Positions 31,115 to 42,849 are shown, counted from the stretch's first letter. The stretch: 64,000 nucleotides of DNA from Trachythela sp. YZ-2020 (GCA_016169945.1 JADLSH010000387.1:2170001-2234000); one strand, 5' to 3'. Translations and numbers: made by a program. Notes: a model not told the origin generated them from the letters alone.

Positions 31115-31775
31115 GAAGGGAAGTAAGGAGAAAGAAACAATTAAGCGAAACTTTTATATCTAAGTTTCAATCTATATTGTATAACAACTTCATATATATT
31201 GGTTTGACACTTTCTAGATCAATTTATTCAGATGTTGACTATTTCTATTTTTCCGTGAAAAAACCTGATTCGGTTAAAAACTTTTGTCATGGATTGCTTT
31301 TAGGCATGGCTGTATAACTTGTATTTTCAGTCAATTTAAAGGGGGTCGTCCGTAAAATTGGGGGTACCAGTAGTCTCTAGATGGGCAGACTCCCTATTGC
31401 TCAGTTATGGAATCAAATGTGCAATTCGTGTATAAAAAATGTACAATTAAAACTTCTTATAAGGGGCACCTTCAGTACATGGAAGATTACTATTTAAAAT
31501 CGTATTACTTGAACTATTTTTACAAAGTTTAACATTTGAAATGTCCCTTTGTCAAGAGGGGTACGAAATATTTTAGTAGTATTTTAATGGGGTACAAAAT
31601 CCTTTATTTATGTCTGTGTGGGGTGTTAATGTTCCTTGCTTATACAATATTTGATATCTATATCAAGACATGAATTTTGTCTTCTCCGTGAGACAATGCT
31701 ACACCAATTTAGATAGTTATGTAAAAATATAAGAAAACAAAGTTATTACTATTTAGCAAAATTACACAGGTGATT
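31115..31775. other. No gene recognised
   Basis: AT-rich with no recognisable domain or structured repeat. Confidence 0.45.
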
Positions 31776-31777
31776 AT

Positions 31778-31985
31778 TGAAATTTCTCAACGCTGATTGG
31801 TTGCGCTACCTCGGATTAATACGCGATAATTACCTAAAGCGTTTTTAAGCCGCTTTTATCGTAAATATTCAATTGAAATGGCTCGGTGAATCTCAGGCTC
31901 GGTAAATATCGGTGAATAAAAACCTCGACTTCGTCTCGATATTTACCTCCCTTCGGCGAATAATTGTTAAATATTCGAAATAATG
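31778..31985. repeat. MITE-like sequence with CTGATTGGT end
   Basis: Starts near AACGCTGATTGGTTGCGC and holds inverted short strings (CGGTAAATATCGG / CGATATTTACC). The GCTGATTGG motif also marks the MITEs at about 15280, 55600 and 55940. Borders uncertain. Confidence 0.45.
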
Positions 31986-32044
31986 AATTTATACATATGT
32001 ATAAATTAATTTATATATGAAATTAATACGTTCTCTTTCTGCAG

Positions 32045-32815
32045 ATTACCAGTTCCTACGATGCTATACGAAATGTGTAGCTGGTGAAGGAAAACCTGTA
32101 ATTGACAGTGTCAATCATTACCATTGTCACCTTTGTCCAGCAATTCATAAGCGAGGCGATGGATTCAGAAACCATCTAAGAAAACATATAAGTCCTACCA
32201 GTGAGCACGAGAACCAAACAGATGAAAGTCTTCTACCACCTACCCCAGACACACACAGACGTGTGATGTGCATGTGTGTGACACACACGTGTGTGAAATT
32301 TGTCGACAGGCAAACGAAAATTCTGATACATTTTCCAACAACAGTCCTCGTTGGCGTTGTGTCGTATGTAGCAAAGATTTTGCACCTAAAAAGTCTCTCC
32401 AAAACCATGCAAGATACTATCATATCTCGCCCGATTATATCACTGCTACAAGATATTAACGTGGAGTTTGTGCCGATGCAGACAGAGGCACCTATATGAT
32501 AAGGCGCTCGTTTAGTAGCACCAGTCATCCAGTACATGTAATGCACAACTTTGGGGTCAACGGTGGATTTTCGTGCGAGTTAAATGATATTGTCGAGAAC
32601 TTTCTAACACAGCAAAGCGAAGTGGAAATCCAAATTTTATTTGCAATCATTTAAAAAGTGTGCAATATGTCGCCAAAAGTTCCAACTCCCATGATATTCT
32701 GCCACGAGAACCATTAGGGGCGTTACTTAACAAGAAAGTTAAATGGTTTAAACGAAATAGAGAAGATGAGTCCCTGAAGTTTCAAGAAAACGCTGCTCAA
32801 GGCAAAGCGCCATTA
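32045..32815 (+). pseudogene. Decayed C2H2 zinc-finger gene fragment
   Basis: A good 3' splice site (TTCTCTTTCTGCAG, 32031-32044) precedes an open frame containing the C2H2 finger CHLCPAIHKRGDGFRNHLRKH (C-X2-C-X12-H-X3-H). An AC/GT-repeat shifts the frame near 32260. The next frame has HVCEICRQ and a second C2H2 finger starting WRCVVCSKDFAPKKSL (C-X2-C-X12-H-X4-H), then a stop at about 32457. A conserved-looking stretch continues in other frames (ADADRGTYMIRRSF, PVHVMHNFGVN). The run-on stops where gypsy RNase H begins at about 32815. I cannot name the family; it looks like an expanded invertebrate zinc-finger gene class. Confidence 0.6.
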
Positions 32816-34867
32816 ATTGCCGATTGGTCCAATCGAGGCATCGGTTACTTCGTATTACAGAAGCACTGCGACTGCCCTTCCGATGCTCCGGACTGCTGTT
32901 CCGAAGGCTGGCGTATGACCCTGGCAGGATCTCGTTTCTTATCGCCTGCCGAGCAACGATGCGCACCCATCGAAGGCGAGGCCTTGGCCGTCGCCTGGGG
33001 CCTAGAGCATTCACGGTACTTCACCCAAGGCTGCGACAACCTGCTTGTTGTAACCGACCACAAGCCACTGGTGAAAATCCTCGGCGACCGGACCCTCGAC
33101 GAAATCTCCAACTCTCGACTCTTCGACTAAAGCAACGTACACTGCCGTGGCGATTCGAGATCATGCACATGCCTGGGCAGAATAACCACGCTGCTGATGC
33201 CACCTCACGCCATCCCTCACCCTCAAACTCCGCCAATAGCGCCTGCATCCCAGACTACACAGAGGCCGCGCTCATGACTGCAATTCAGCGCGACTCCTGC
33301 AAGCTAACAACGCTATCCTGGCACGACATAGCACAAGCGACAGCCCTGGACGCGTCGATGAACATCCTGCTGCAACTTGTTGAGCGAGGAATCCACGACA
33401 GAGACAGCAGCAACGCTGCCGTTGCACCCTTCTGGACCATCCGCGACTCATTACACGCCCACGAAGGCGTGATCCTCTACGACGACCGTGTCGTCATCCC
33501 ACCGTCACTCCGCCAAAACATCCTACGCCACCTCCACGCAGCTCACCAAGGCACGTCAGCGATGGAACAGCGCGCACGAACAATTGTGTACTGGCCAGGA
33601 ATAACAAAGGACATCCAAGATATCCGAAATAGCTGCCAATCCTGCAACAGGAACGCGCCCTCGCAAGCCGCTACGCCCCCATTGCCATCACCCCCACCCT
33701 CCACACCCTTCGAGGCCGTCTTCGCGGACTTCTTCGACCATGGCGGCCATCACTACCTAGTCGTTGGCGACCGCCTCTCGGGATGGGTTGAAGTTTTTGG
33801 GTCCACTTCAGGCAGCAACCTCGCAGGTGCCTCCGGCCTGGTGCGCCACTTGCGCACCTTCTTCGCAACGTTTGGTGTTCCGGAAGAGTTATCTAGCGAC
33901 GGCGGGCCAGAATTCACTGCGAGATGCACGAAAGACTTCCTCTCCCTGTGGGGCGTCCGACATCGTCTGTCATCGGCCTACTTCCCTCAATCTAACGACA
34001 GGGCGGAAGTTGCAGTAAAAAAGGCGAAGCGGCTTCTGATGTCCAACACTGGCCCAACAGGCAATCTCAACCATGACTGCTTCCTACGTGCAATGCTCCA
34101 GCTGCGCAACACGCCTGACCCGGACTGCAATGTATCCCCAGCGCAGATTGTATTCGGCCGCCCACTGCGGGACGCCCTCTCCTTTGTCAACCGCCTTCAG
34201 AAATTCTCAAACCCCCACATCCGTCCACTGTGGCGCGAGGCCTGGATGGCCAAAGAAGACGCACTTGCACCAGGATGGCCCGTTCCACAGAGAGTCTGGC
34301 GGCACATACACGCCCCCTTCGACCGCTGGCCATAGGCGATAAAGTCTTCATCCAGAACCAGAACGGCAACAGCCCCACGAAATGGGACAGATCAGGAACA
34401 GTGATGGAGTCCATCGGCCATGGCCAATACTGGGTTAAGGTGAACGGCACCGGGCGCCTTACACTACGCAACCGCCGCTTCTTACGTGTATTTACTCCCA
34501 TGACGCCGGCGATCGATCTTCAGCCAGAAGCTCCACCGCCACAACAATCAACGGCCCTATGCAACAGGCTGCCGCTACACCTGGCACAGTCGATACGATG
34601 CCCACACCCCTCCAGCAACACGAGGAGATACACACCCAACCAGAATCTACATCATCCCTTACTGTGCCAACCTCCACTCCAGTAGAGCCTCCTAACCCAT
34701 CACCCACCGACGACTCGCCGATACCCCTTCAAACGGAACCAGAGCAGCCCCGCCCAGCGTCTTCACAACGTCGTCAACCACGCCGTGCCCCTCAGCCGCG
34801 GAAGATCTACGAGCCAGAATCTGGGCGATGGATCACATTAAGTTCGTCCACTCACAGTCGCCCATGA
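32815..34867 (+). pseudogene. Gypsy RNase H-integrase, three frameshifts
   Basis: RNase H runs from ADWSNRGIGYFVLQKHC through IEGEALAVAWGLEHSRYF and VVTDHKPLVKIL. A one-base loss at about 33124 ends that frame, and the next (to 34335) holds MPGQNNHAADATSRHPS, the integrase zinc domain (HAAHQGTSAMEQRAR, CQSCNRNAPS), the core (VFADFFDHGGHHYL, SSDGGPEFTARC, SNDRAEVAVKKAKRL; D-D-E all present) and QIVFGRPL. A second frameshift at about 34270 leads to the C-terminal beta-barrel (IGDKVFIQNQNG, WDRSGTVMESIGHGQYWVKV), and a third at about 34560 to the proline-rich tail ending 34867. The active-site residues survive, but the frames do not. Confidence 0.92.
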
Positions 34868-34887
34868 TAGTACGAACTTGGGGGGGA

Positions 34888-35238
34888 TGTAGAGACTTGG
34901 CATATACATCAGTGTAATCAACATTAATTAGTACTGTTGCGTTATCGCATGCTTGTTCACGTGCGTGCATGTTGCTGCATGAGCCATTTGACCTTTGGCC
35001 GATAGGACGGATGATACATTATTATTGTGATATAGACAGTCTGTACGGTGTAAACAGACAGACATTATACTGGAGGGAATATAGTTTACGTCTAGATCTG
35101 CTAACTAAAGCGGGATCATTTGCTTGATTACAAATCCTCATAAAGAAAGACTCGTCGTTTATATAACTTTATTTAAAACAATGAGGATTTCTGAAATAAA
35201 ATAACAAATTACACTGATGTATATGCCAAGTCTCTACA
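34888..35238 (+). repeat. 3' LTR of the GC-rich gypsy element, with long inverted ends
   Basis: 351 bp, starting TGTAGAGACTTGG and ending CCAAGTCTCTACA. It is preceded directly by a polypurine tract (GGGGGGGA at 34880-34887), as expected for a 3' LTR. The first and last 31 bases are perfect inverted copies of each other, far longer than the usual few-base TG..CA ends. AATAAAAT near 35200 could serve as a poly(A) signal. An alternative is a 351-bp TIR MITE sitting by chance at the LTR position. Confidence 0.75.
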
Positions 35239-35274
35239 CTTACTATTACTAAATTCAATATGGCACTCCTTTGG

Positions 35275-36369
35275 GGTAATTGATAAAACTAGAATAGTGA
35301 GGCGAATAGTGCGAATAGTGCGAATAGTCGACGAATAGTACGAATAGTCCGCGAATAGTCGACGAATAGTCCGCGAATAGTCGACGAATAGAACGAATAG
35401 TCCGCGAATAGTGCGAATAGTCGACGAATAACACGAGCTGAGACTTTGCAAGGCTTTGCACCAGTGCTGTAGAACTAAACTTATCGGAGGGGGGAGCTCT
35501 ATTGACGAACATGAAATCGTGAAAACATTCGTGATTAAATATTTGTTAAATATTTGTTTAATAGTTCCCTTACCTTTAATATTGATTATTACGTTATTAC
35601 CTTTAACATTGATTTTCGAAAGTAGAAGGGGGACTCAGCCCCCCATAGCTTGAAGAAGGGGAGCTTCGCCCCCCAGCGCCCCACTCTTCTACAGCACTGC
35701 TTTGCATGTCTTAAGAATTGAATTACTTGCAAGTGTAATCAGTGTTTTAATAACTGGCCAAAAATTTACAAAAATTTATCATAAATTCCCAATAAATCAA
35801 TTACACTTAATATTGTGACATCAAAGGCTGTAGAGAACATAATATTCCGCTTCGTACTATCACATAGTCAATAGGCAATAAAATCCCCATATTATTATAA
35901 ATAAAGTACTATCCGAGCAGGTTGTGAGAATTCTATTTCCGAGGACGCGCACGAAACTATTTTCCGGAAACAAATATAGCGTATAGTTTACCAGCGATGC
36001 GGGATGAAATCTTCTCGCTCCACCTAGCTAAATTTTTAACCCATTAATGAATATATATGAATATATGTGTATATATTCATATATATTTGTATATATTTTC
36101 ATATATATTTGTATATATTTTCATATATATTTGTATATATTCATATATATTCATATATATTTGCGTCGATTTTTCGCAGATTTTTATTCGCCGACTATTC
36201 GTACTATTCGTCGACTATTCGCACTATTCGTCGACTATTCGTACTATTCGTCGACTATTCGCGGACTATTCGTACTATTCGTCGACTATTCGTGGACTAT
36301 TCGTACTATTCGTCGACTATTCGCACTATTCGCACTATTCCCCTCACTATTCTAGTTTTATCAATTACC
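35275..36369. mobile_element. 1.1-kb MULE-like MITE with tandem-repeat arms
   Basis: Outer ends GGTAATTGATAAAACTAGAA and the inverse (36350-36369). The 9-bp duplication CTCCTTTGG lies outside (35266-35274 and 36370-36378). Each arm then continues for about 130-170 bp as an array of CGAATAGT units with GTCGAC or GCG links, inverted between arms. The interior has a TATATTTGTATATATTTTCA microsatellite (36050-36160). Long YYSST/RRLF-type peptide frames are products of the repeat. The 9-bp duplication suggests the Mutator group. It sits within BEL/Pao gag sequence. Confidence 0.88.
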
Positions 36370-36378
36370 CTCCTTTGG

Positions 36379-37180
36379 TTCGGTTTGAAGGTCAATTCAA
36401 TGCCATGGTAGACAGTCAAAAAGTACCAGCTATCACCAAATTTTCACACCTAAAGGAACTCGTTGTTCCACGTATTAGAAGTGTCTGCCATTCACAGATG
36501 AAAATTATGAACGCGCCATAAAGTATTTACGCGACAAATATGGTCACCCTAGTGAAGTTGCCGGCCACTATATCATTGCCTTATTAGAGCTACAGCCTGT
36601 TACCGAGCGCGATGTTCGTAAAATTCATAAATTTTACGAACAACTATTGTTTAACGTCGAGAGCCTATACGAACACTGGGGAAACTTGAGTGAAGGGGCG
36701 TCCTTTTACATCATTATTAAGGAATTAGAGATCTTAAAGGGAGAGTTGGTCACGCATGTTTCGGGTGGTTGGAGGGATTGGTGGTTTTCAGAACTGCTCG
36801 AGGCTTTAAGAAAATGGACGGAGACCAATACAATTATTAAAACTGAAAAACGAAATCCTAGGCGAAATTTCGAACGGGAATTCATTTCATGATCACACGT
36901 ATGACTCTAATGTGTGTGTTTATTGTCTGAGTAATGAGCATAAGACCGCCCAATGTGGCAAGATTTCATCGCCTGAAGCACGCAAGAAATATTTGGCTGA
37001 TAACAACCTTTGTTTTAATTGTGCGTCCGTGCAACACGCAGCTAGCACGTGTAAAAGTAAATTTTCCTGCCAAAAATGTAAGAAAAGGCATCATACGTCC
37101 ATTTGCTTAGACCGAGAAAAGAATAGTGGACTGAGAATGACATCGAATGTTAAATTAGCTAATTTGGGAAATCCTGGGAT
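36379..37180 (+). pseudogene. BEL/Pao gag fragment
   Basis: Capsid-like region in two frames: RFEGQFNAMVDSQKVPAITKFSHLKEL, LPFTDENYERAIKYLRDKYG (frameshift at about 36485), then VTERDVRKIHKFYEQLLFNVESL and LLEALRKWTETN to 36892. After another shift come three zinc knuckles: CVYCLSNEHKTAQC, CFNCASVQHAASTC and CQKCKKRHHTSIC. This order and these motifs are typical of BEL/Pao gag. The 5' part is missing; protease-pol of the same class begins only at 45238. Confidence 0.88.
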
Positions 37181-37259
37181 ATCATCGTGTTATTGTAATT
37201 ATTTTAGTAATATACTCCATACGCCCAGCCTCGACAATGTTATTTTGAGTTGACATGTC

Positions 37260-37860
37260 AGTTGTATTTCACACAAACTAAAAATAGCAAACGTAAACAA
37301 AAGATATTTTGAGCCATATTTTGTGATATTTAATAATACCTAAAGTCGTACGTAAAGAACAATATTGAATCGAAATACCAATATTGTTAAAAAGCAAGAA
37401 CAACGCATCATACCAGAATGTGAATGACTTTGAAAGTTCGAAAAGCATATAAATTTAACTGTGTATCAAAGCGAGTTAAGAGCAGGTAGGAAATGAAACT
37501 CCCTCGCGCTAGACTTATGCAATTGTAATGTATTATTGCATAAATTTTGAAACAATTGTTACTAAAGCCGCGTAATTCTTGAGAACATTCCAAATTCTTT
37601 ATACAAAGGCAACAAAGATAATATATAATAGCTTTGTAGTTTAATATGAAGTAACTGTATTCTACGTTGTACTATCTAAAATTATGTTGTAAACTTAAAC
37701 AATCTCAGTTATAACAGTCGAAAGTCGCTTAAACTGCAGCTATTGAATACGCAAATAAATCTACAACGAACTCGTGTGTTGTTTATATCAAAGAAAACCA
37801 CCCATGAAACAAACACAAGAAAAGTAGAAAACATTTCCTAATAGACATATTTGTCATATA
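37260..37860. other. No gene recognised between gag and long-TIR element
   Basis: AT-rich; I see no coding signal or repeat relation to other parts of the window. Confidence 0.4.
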
Positions 37861-37861
37861 G

Positions 37862-38870
37862 CCCGCTCCTCAATGACGGCACAGAATACGGAGTGAACCA
37901 GAAAGGACACTCTTTTGATGTCAGGCGGTCGCGCCGACAGTTGCCTGATACACCCGCGAGCGAGCGTCCGCCATGTTCTTGGGTAGTAAAGTCAGAGAAT
38001 TTTTACTATAAACAATATGGCGAAAACCGCACTATGATTAATAAAACTGCTCCTTTTGGAATGTAAGTGGGCTATTTTCGTCGGTTTTATGAATATTTTG
38101 AAGAAAAGGTAAGCGACTTGTTCTTTGTCAAGCCTGGTAACGTAAAAATATATTTTTCTGGTACAATTTAGCTGCGATTTGTTCGGGAGTATGAGAGCTC
38201 ATACAAATAATGTTTTACTACAAACTGTCTTACAATCCCATCATAGACTCTTTTGTTCGACTCAACGTGTCTTTAATCAACGATATTTTTGTAATTCAAA
38301 CTCCAATAATTGGGAAAGCAAGAATTTGATATGTCTAGCTATTTAAATGTGTTACTATCGAGTAGTCATGCATACATTTATCAAGTTCATTTTAATAATT
38401 TGTTTTAAACTCTATGTAGGAACTAGTGAGATGGTTGCAGATGTTGAACGCTCTTCAGAGTTTAAACAGTGAGACCACATAGAACTCAATTTGGAATGAC
38501 TATTGACATTATGCTTACAGAGTGTGCTTTATAAATTGTGGTACATTAACTTTACAGTCATATGGATTATGGAGTATTAATACTGACAGTGAACAAGACA
38601 TTTAAAATCAGAAAGTTGAGTAAGGACTGTTGAAGGTTTACTGGTACAATTGCAAAGAAACTTTATCGTATGCAAATATGGTTGTTACATTCATTTGGTT
38701 GGCAGTATTTAATTTGATATGCTTAAAGACTACTCCCGATAGACTCTGGTCTAGTTCAAACATTCAACTTTTCATGTGCCTAATGTGAGTTGGACATATT
38801 GTTTGAGTTCATTCTTATTAGGTTTGTGTTTTAATATACTACCTTCGTTAGGTCATCTTAAAACATTTAG
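37862..38870 (+). repeat. Left inverted arm
   Basis: 1009 bp. Pairs with 40443-41488. Inner border ...CTTAAAACATTTAG / CTAAATGTTTTAAG. Confidence 0.9.
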
Positions 38871-38975
38871 TTATATAAATTGTTATATAATAATTCGGAT
38901 CCTCTTTTCCAGGTCTTGTCTCCTGCAGTTGACTACCCATCTCTTTGATCTAAAAATAAGTAAATGCATTCACTT

Positions 38976-39017
38976 TATTTTATTAAATGTATTTTGCAAA
39001 ATACATTTAATAAAATA
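38976..39017. repeat. 42-bp perfect palindrome
   Basis: TATTTTATTAAATGTATTTTG followed directly by its exact complement in reverse, with no loop. Lies in the interior of the long-arm element. Could extrude as a cruciform. Confidence 0.95.
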
Positions 39018-39808
39018 TATTATTCAATATTTTTGCTATAAATTTAGTTTCCTCTCTAATAAGACCCATAAACAAGCCCATGCTTTAATTTCCCTTCTAA
39101 TAAGATAATTTTATAAAAATAAGTTCTCCATCCCCTTTTTTACACCTGCCTTATTACAAGTTTTCTTAGTTTATATTAATTTAGAATCCCTCTCCTAAAC
39201 ATGCCCAAAAAGAAATCTAGATATCCTGCAATGATGTAAATAGAACAAAGTTTGTTGATAATTACAAATTCACTTAATTTATGAAACTAAAACCATCCTA
39301 TTTTAAAAAAGATTTCTTACCTTTCAGCATCCAAGGGAAATCGAAAAAAAGCTTAGGGATTTGCCCCGTAATTTATTGTTGGAGCAGTTGACTGCAGAAC
39401 ACCAATGAGAGCCTGTTATTTTACCTTTCTTCATCATAAGAATAACGACCTTAATACATTGGTCAGTTACAAGAGAGTACTACCTTCAATTGCTTCGAAT
39501 GAAAATGAAAACAATTTTATTTATATATTTTACATATTATGTACTTTACTCTTATTTACACATTTCTTACAATTGCTATTTTAGGCACAACTAGATAACT
39601 TCTATGTTTAGAATACACAGGCATAGCAATAAATAACTTCCAATGTTGTAATGCACTATTTTAAAACCAGATGACTCAAAATTGTTTTGTAAAAAGGTTC
39701 GATAACTTTTTTGTGTGTCTACGACCGCAAAAATAATTTTAAAATGTGCTGGCAAAATGTCGATTTTTGTGTTGGGGTTCTAGCAAATGCTGAAATTGTG
39801 AGCCTTCT

Positions 39809-39827
39809 GGGGGGGGGGGGGGGGGGG
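39809..39827 (+). repeat. Poly-G run (19 G)
   Basis: Uninterrupted run of about 19 G followed by AGAGG and TTTGGGG in an otherwise AT-rich interior. Could form a quadruplex, and its length is prone to sequencing error. Confidence 0.85.
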
Positions 39828-40442
39828 AGAGGTTTGGGGTGCATACCCAGAAAAATTTTGCAATCTGAAGCTATCAGAGCCAATTGGAATCAAATTTACT
39901 AGTTGTGGTTTGAAACTTTTCTTTCTAAAGCAAGTCATTTTAAAAAGAGTATTATTGTGAGACTTGAATCAGCCCTTTATGGCATTATACATTCAGAGCC
40001 TGAAATAATTTCAAAAATTTGTCCGGACAAAATATCCGACCAAAATGATATTTGTTTGGATATTTCGGAATTTGATCAGATATTTTGTTCGATTTGGAGT
40101 TTGACTTTTTAACCATGCAAATTCATTGCTTTGTTTTGTCTGGAGAAACTGTCCGACCAGTTCAGCATTTGGTCAGACAGACTGCAATAAAAATGAACTG
40201 CAATAAAAATGATCAATAATAAAGACTAAAGATATTTGTGAATAACTGGGAGTTTTTACTTTTCTTTCAACTTCCATATTGCTGTTCTCAAGAGATTTTA
40301 GCTTTATACAGTAACTTAAGTTTTGAAAAACAAAATGTGCCTTCAGGAATTTGAAATGTGCCTTTGACCGTCGGTCCCAGTGGTCCAGACTTTATTGACC
40401 CCTGGACGGAGTAATGAAAAAATGGTGGGGTGGTTCATTGCC

Positions 40443-41488
40443 ACTAAATGTTTTAAGATGACCTAACGAAGGTAGTATATTAAAACACAAACCTAATAAG
40501 AATGAACTCAAACAATATGTCCAACTCACATTAGGCACATGAAAAGTTGAATGTCTGAACTAGACCAGAGTCTATCGGGAGTAGTCTTTAAGCATATCAA
40601 ATTAAATACTGCCAACCAAATGAATGTAACAACCATATTTGCATACGATAAAGTTTCTTTGCAATTGTACCAGTAAACCTTCAACAGTCCTTACTCAACT
40701 TTCTGATTTTAAATGTTTTGTTCACTGTCAGTATTAATACTCCATAATCCATATGACTGTAAAGTTAATGTACCACAATTTATAAAGCACACTCTGTAAG
40801 CATAATGTCAATAGTCATTCCAAATTGAGTTCTATGTGGTCTCACTGTTTAAACTCTGAAGAGCGTTCAACATCTGCAACCATCTCACTAGTTCCTACGT
40901 AGAGTTTAAAACAAATTATTAAAATGAACTTGATAAATGTATGCATGACTACTCGATAGTAACACATTTAAATAGCTAGACATATCAATTTCATGGAGCA
41001 GTTGTTTTGAAACGCTATTTATTCTTGCTTTCCCAATTATTGGAGTTTGAATTACAAAAATATCGTTGATTAAAGACACGTTGAGTCGAACAAAAGAGTC
41101 TATGATGGGATTGTAAGACAGTTTGTAGTAAAACATTATTTGTATGAGCTCTCATACTCCCGAACAAATCGCAGCTAAATTGTACCAGAAAAATATATTT
41201 TTACGTTACCAGGCTTGACAAAGAACAAGTCGCTTACCTTTTCTTCAAAATATTCATAAAACCGACGAAAATAGCCCACTTACATTCCAAAAGGAGCAGT
41301 TTTATTAATCATAGTGCGGTTTTCGCCATATTGTTTATAGTAAAAATTCTCTGACTTTACTACCCAAGAACATGGCGGACGCTCGCTCGCGGGTGTATCA
41401 GGCAACTGTCGGCGCGACCGCCTGACATCAAAAGAGTGTCCTTTCTGGTTCACTCCGTATTCTGTGATGACGGTCATTTTGAAGCGGG
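40443..41488 (-). repeat. Right inverted arm
   Basis: 1046 bp, inverse of 37862-38870, with a roughly 30-bp extra segment around GGAGCAGTTGTTTTGAAACG. Confidence 0.9.
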
Positions 41489-41489
41489 T

Positions 41490-42845
41490 GGACGATTTTG
41501 TAATCACCACATGGTCTCTGAGCCTGCGATGCGCTAACGCAAACTCGATTTCTCGACGATGAAAAAAACAGAAAAAAACAGAAAATTAGGGATTTAAGAC
41601 TTGGCCTACAGGCCAGTGAAATTAGTGGCTAAGCTGAGCGAGCGCGCGGGGGTGCTTGGGGAGGTCGCGACGAAGGAAGCGCCTGACAGAAAATGTATTA
41701 AAGATGGCGTCAGTGATTTTTAATATCAATGAATGCAAATGAGGAAATCTTGCAATTGTCGTCGCAAACTGAAAGATTTATGCACAGTGTTGTATGTTCA
41801 GGAAGTATTTTGTGTCCAAATGATGAATGCGCTGCGAAAAGAGTTTTTTCTGGGAAACAAAAAGCATTTTAGTGTACTTTCATATATATTTTTCGTATTA
41901 AATAATAAAACCAATGCAATACTGATAATTTGCAATTTAATTTAATATTGTTATAAGTTAAAATTGTACTTTTCTGCCAGTGTCCTGGCTAATTCTGTGT
42001 CCTCATTGTCTAATGAAATCTCAACTCCCATCTGAATATCATTAATTTGGTTTCTAAAAACAAAATTTCTGTTTTATGCTCACTGAATTATTCCATGCAT
42101 GTGCTTTCTGCCATTTGTTTTCACATAAAGATTAGTAAAATTGTACACATACACTGTGATTTGACAGCAGTGTACTTATAGACCATCGATCATTTCTCAT
42201 ACTCAAATTGTAATGAATTCATGCTATGTTCAAAACATTTTAGGGCTACTCCTATATGGGGGGCAGGACTCTGTGCTTTGTCTTTCAAATCCGTATTTCA
42301 ATGACCGACGGGTCCATTCTACCCTTTCCCCAGGGTCCCTGAAAGATATTTTTATCAAGCTCTAATAAAGTTCAGCAAATAACATTTAAACAAGACATTG
42401 AAAGTCATTTGCTGGGTTATTACTGTATATCCATATTTAAGTTTTCTCAGGTTTGTTATTGTATTAATCACCTCATAATCTCATACATAACATCTAGTTC
42501 AGCACTAGAACTTGAGGTCTGTTGAGGATGCTGTCAAAACAATTTTGTATTGCAATATTTATCTTAAAGTAAGCCAAATTAGGGATTGCAAAGTCAAAAC
42601 AAAGGACAACAATAAAACCAAGAACACATTGTTTTTATATACACTCACGCCAGTGTGTACCGAAATTTATAAAATTTTACCTTCAACAGACAATTCTTGG
42701 AGAGATTTCTGCAGGTAGCATCAAGTACAAGTTACCAGAAGCAAAAAATAGGTCAAACATGAACGAATTCAGAAGTTATATACGATTGTCCGGAAATCGG
42801 TCGAAATTGTCCAGAAATCGTACGTCGTTTTCTGCAGGCGCTACC
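41490..42845. other. No gene recognised
   Basis: Mixed sequence with a GC-richer patch at 41620-41690 and AT-rich remainder. No domain, and no clear repeat structure was found. Confidence 0.4.
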
Positions 42846-42849
42846 ACCA

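Larger units (their letters stand above)
32815..35238 (+). mobile_element. GC-rich Ty3/gypsy fragment with one LTR
   Basis: RNase H, integrase, C-terminal tail and 3' LTR in plus orientation. gag, protease, RT and the 5' LTR are absent. The coding part is much richer in G and C than everything around it (many CGC, GCC and CTG codons in an AT-rich window). The 5' boundary is where the zinc-finger sequence changes to ADWSNRGIGYF. Confidence 0.9.
37862..41488. mobile_element. 3.6-kb element with about 1-kb inverted arms
   Basis: 37862-38870 and 40443-41488 are inverted copies, near identical except for the outermost 30 bp, scattered single-base changes and a roughly 30-bp segment present only in the right arm (about 40995-41025). 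The outer ends are CCCGCT..., diverging slightly. The interior (38871-40442) has no recognisable transposase. Each arm keeps the same 60-70-residue frame near its outer end, which need mean no more than arm identity. Could be a foldback/long-TIR DNA transposon (non-autonomous) or a local inverted duplication. No target duplication was made out. Confidence 0.8.

Noticed and set aside
32268..32290. Z-DNA/regulatory role for the GTGTG/CACAC run
   Set aside because: Short and inside a decayed exon, where it explains the frameshift; no further support.
33671..34190. Long minus-strand frames in the GC-rich gypsy
   Set aside because: Open only because high GC content lowers stop frequency; the plus strand carries the integrase.
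35209..36521. Several 80-150-residue frames rich in YYSST/RRLF
   Set aside because: They are translations of the CGAATAGT arrays and the AT microsatellite in the MITE arms, seen in inverted form on both sides.
37851..38066. Frame of 60-70 residues conserved in both long arms
   Set aside because: Conservation is explained by near-identity of the inverted arms; third codon positions are not more variable than the others as far as I can see.
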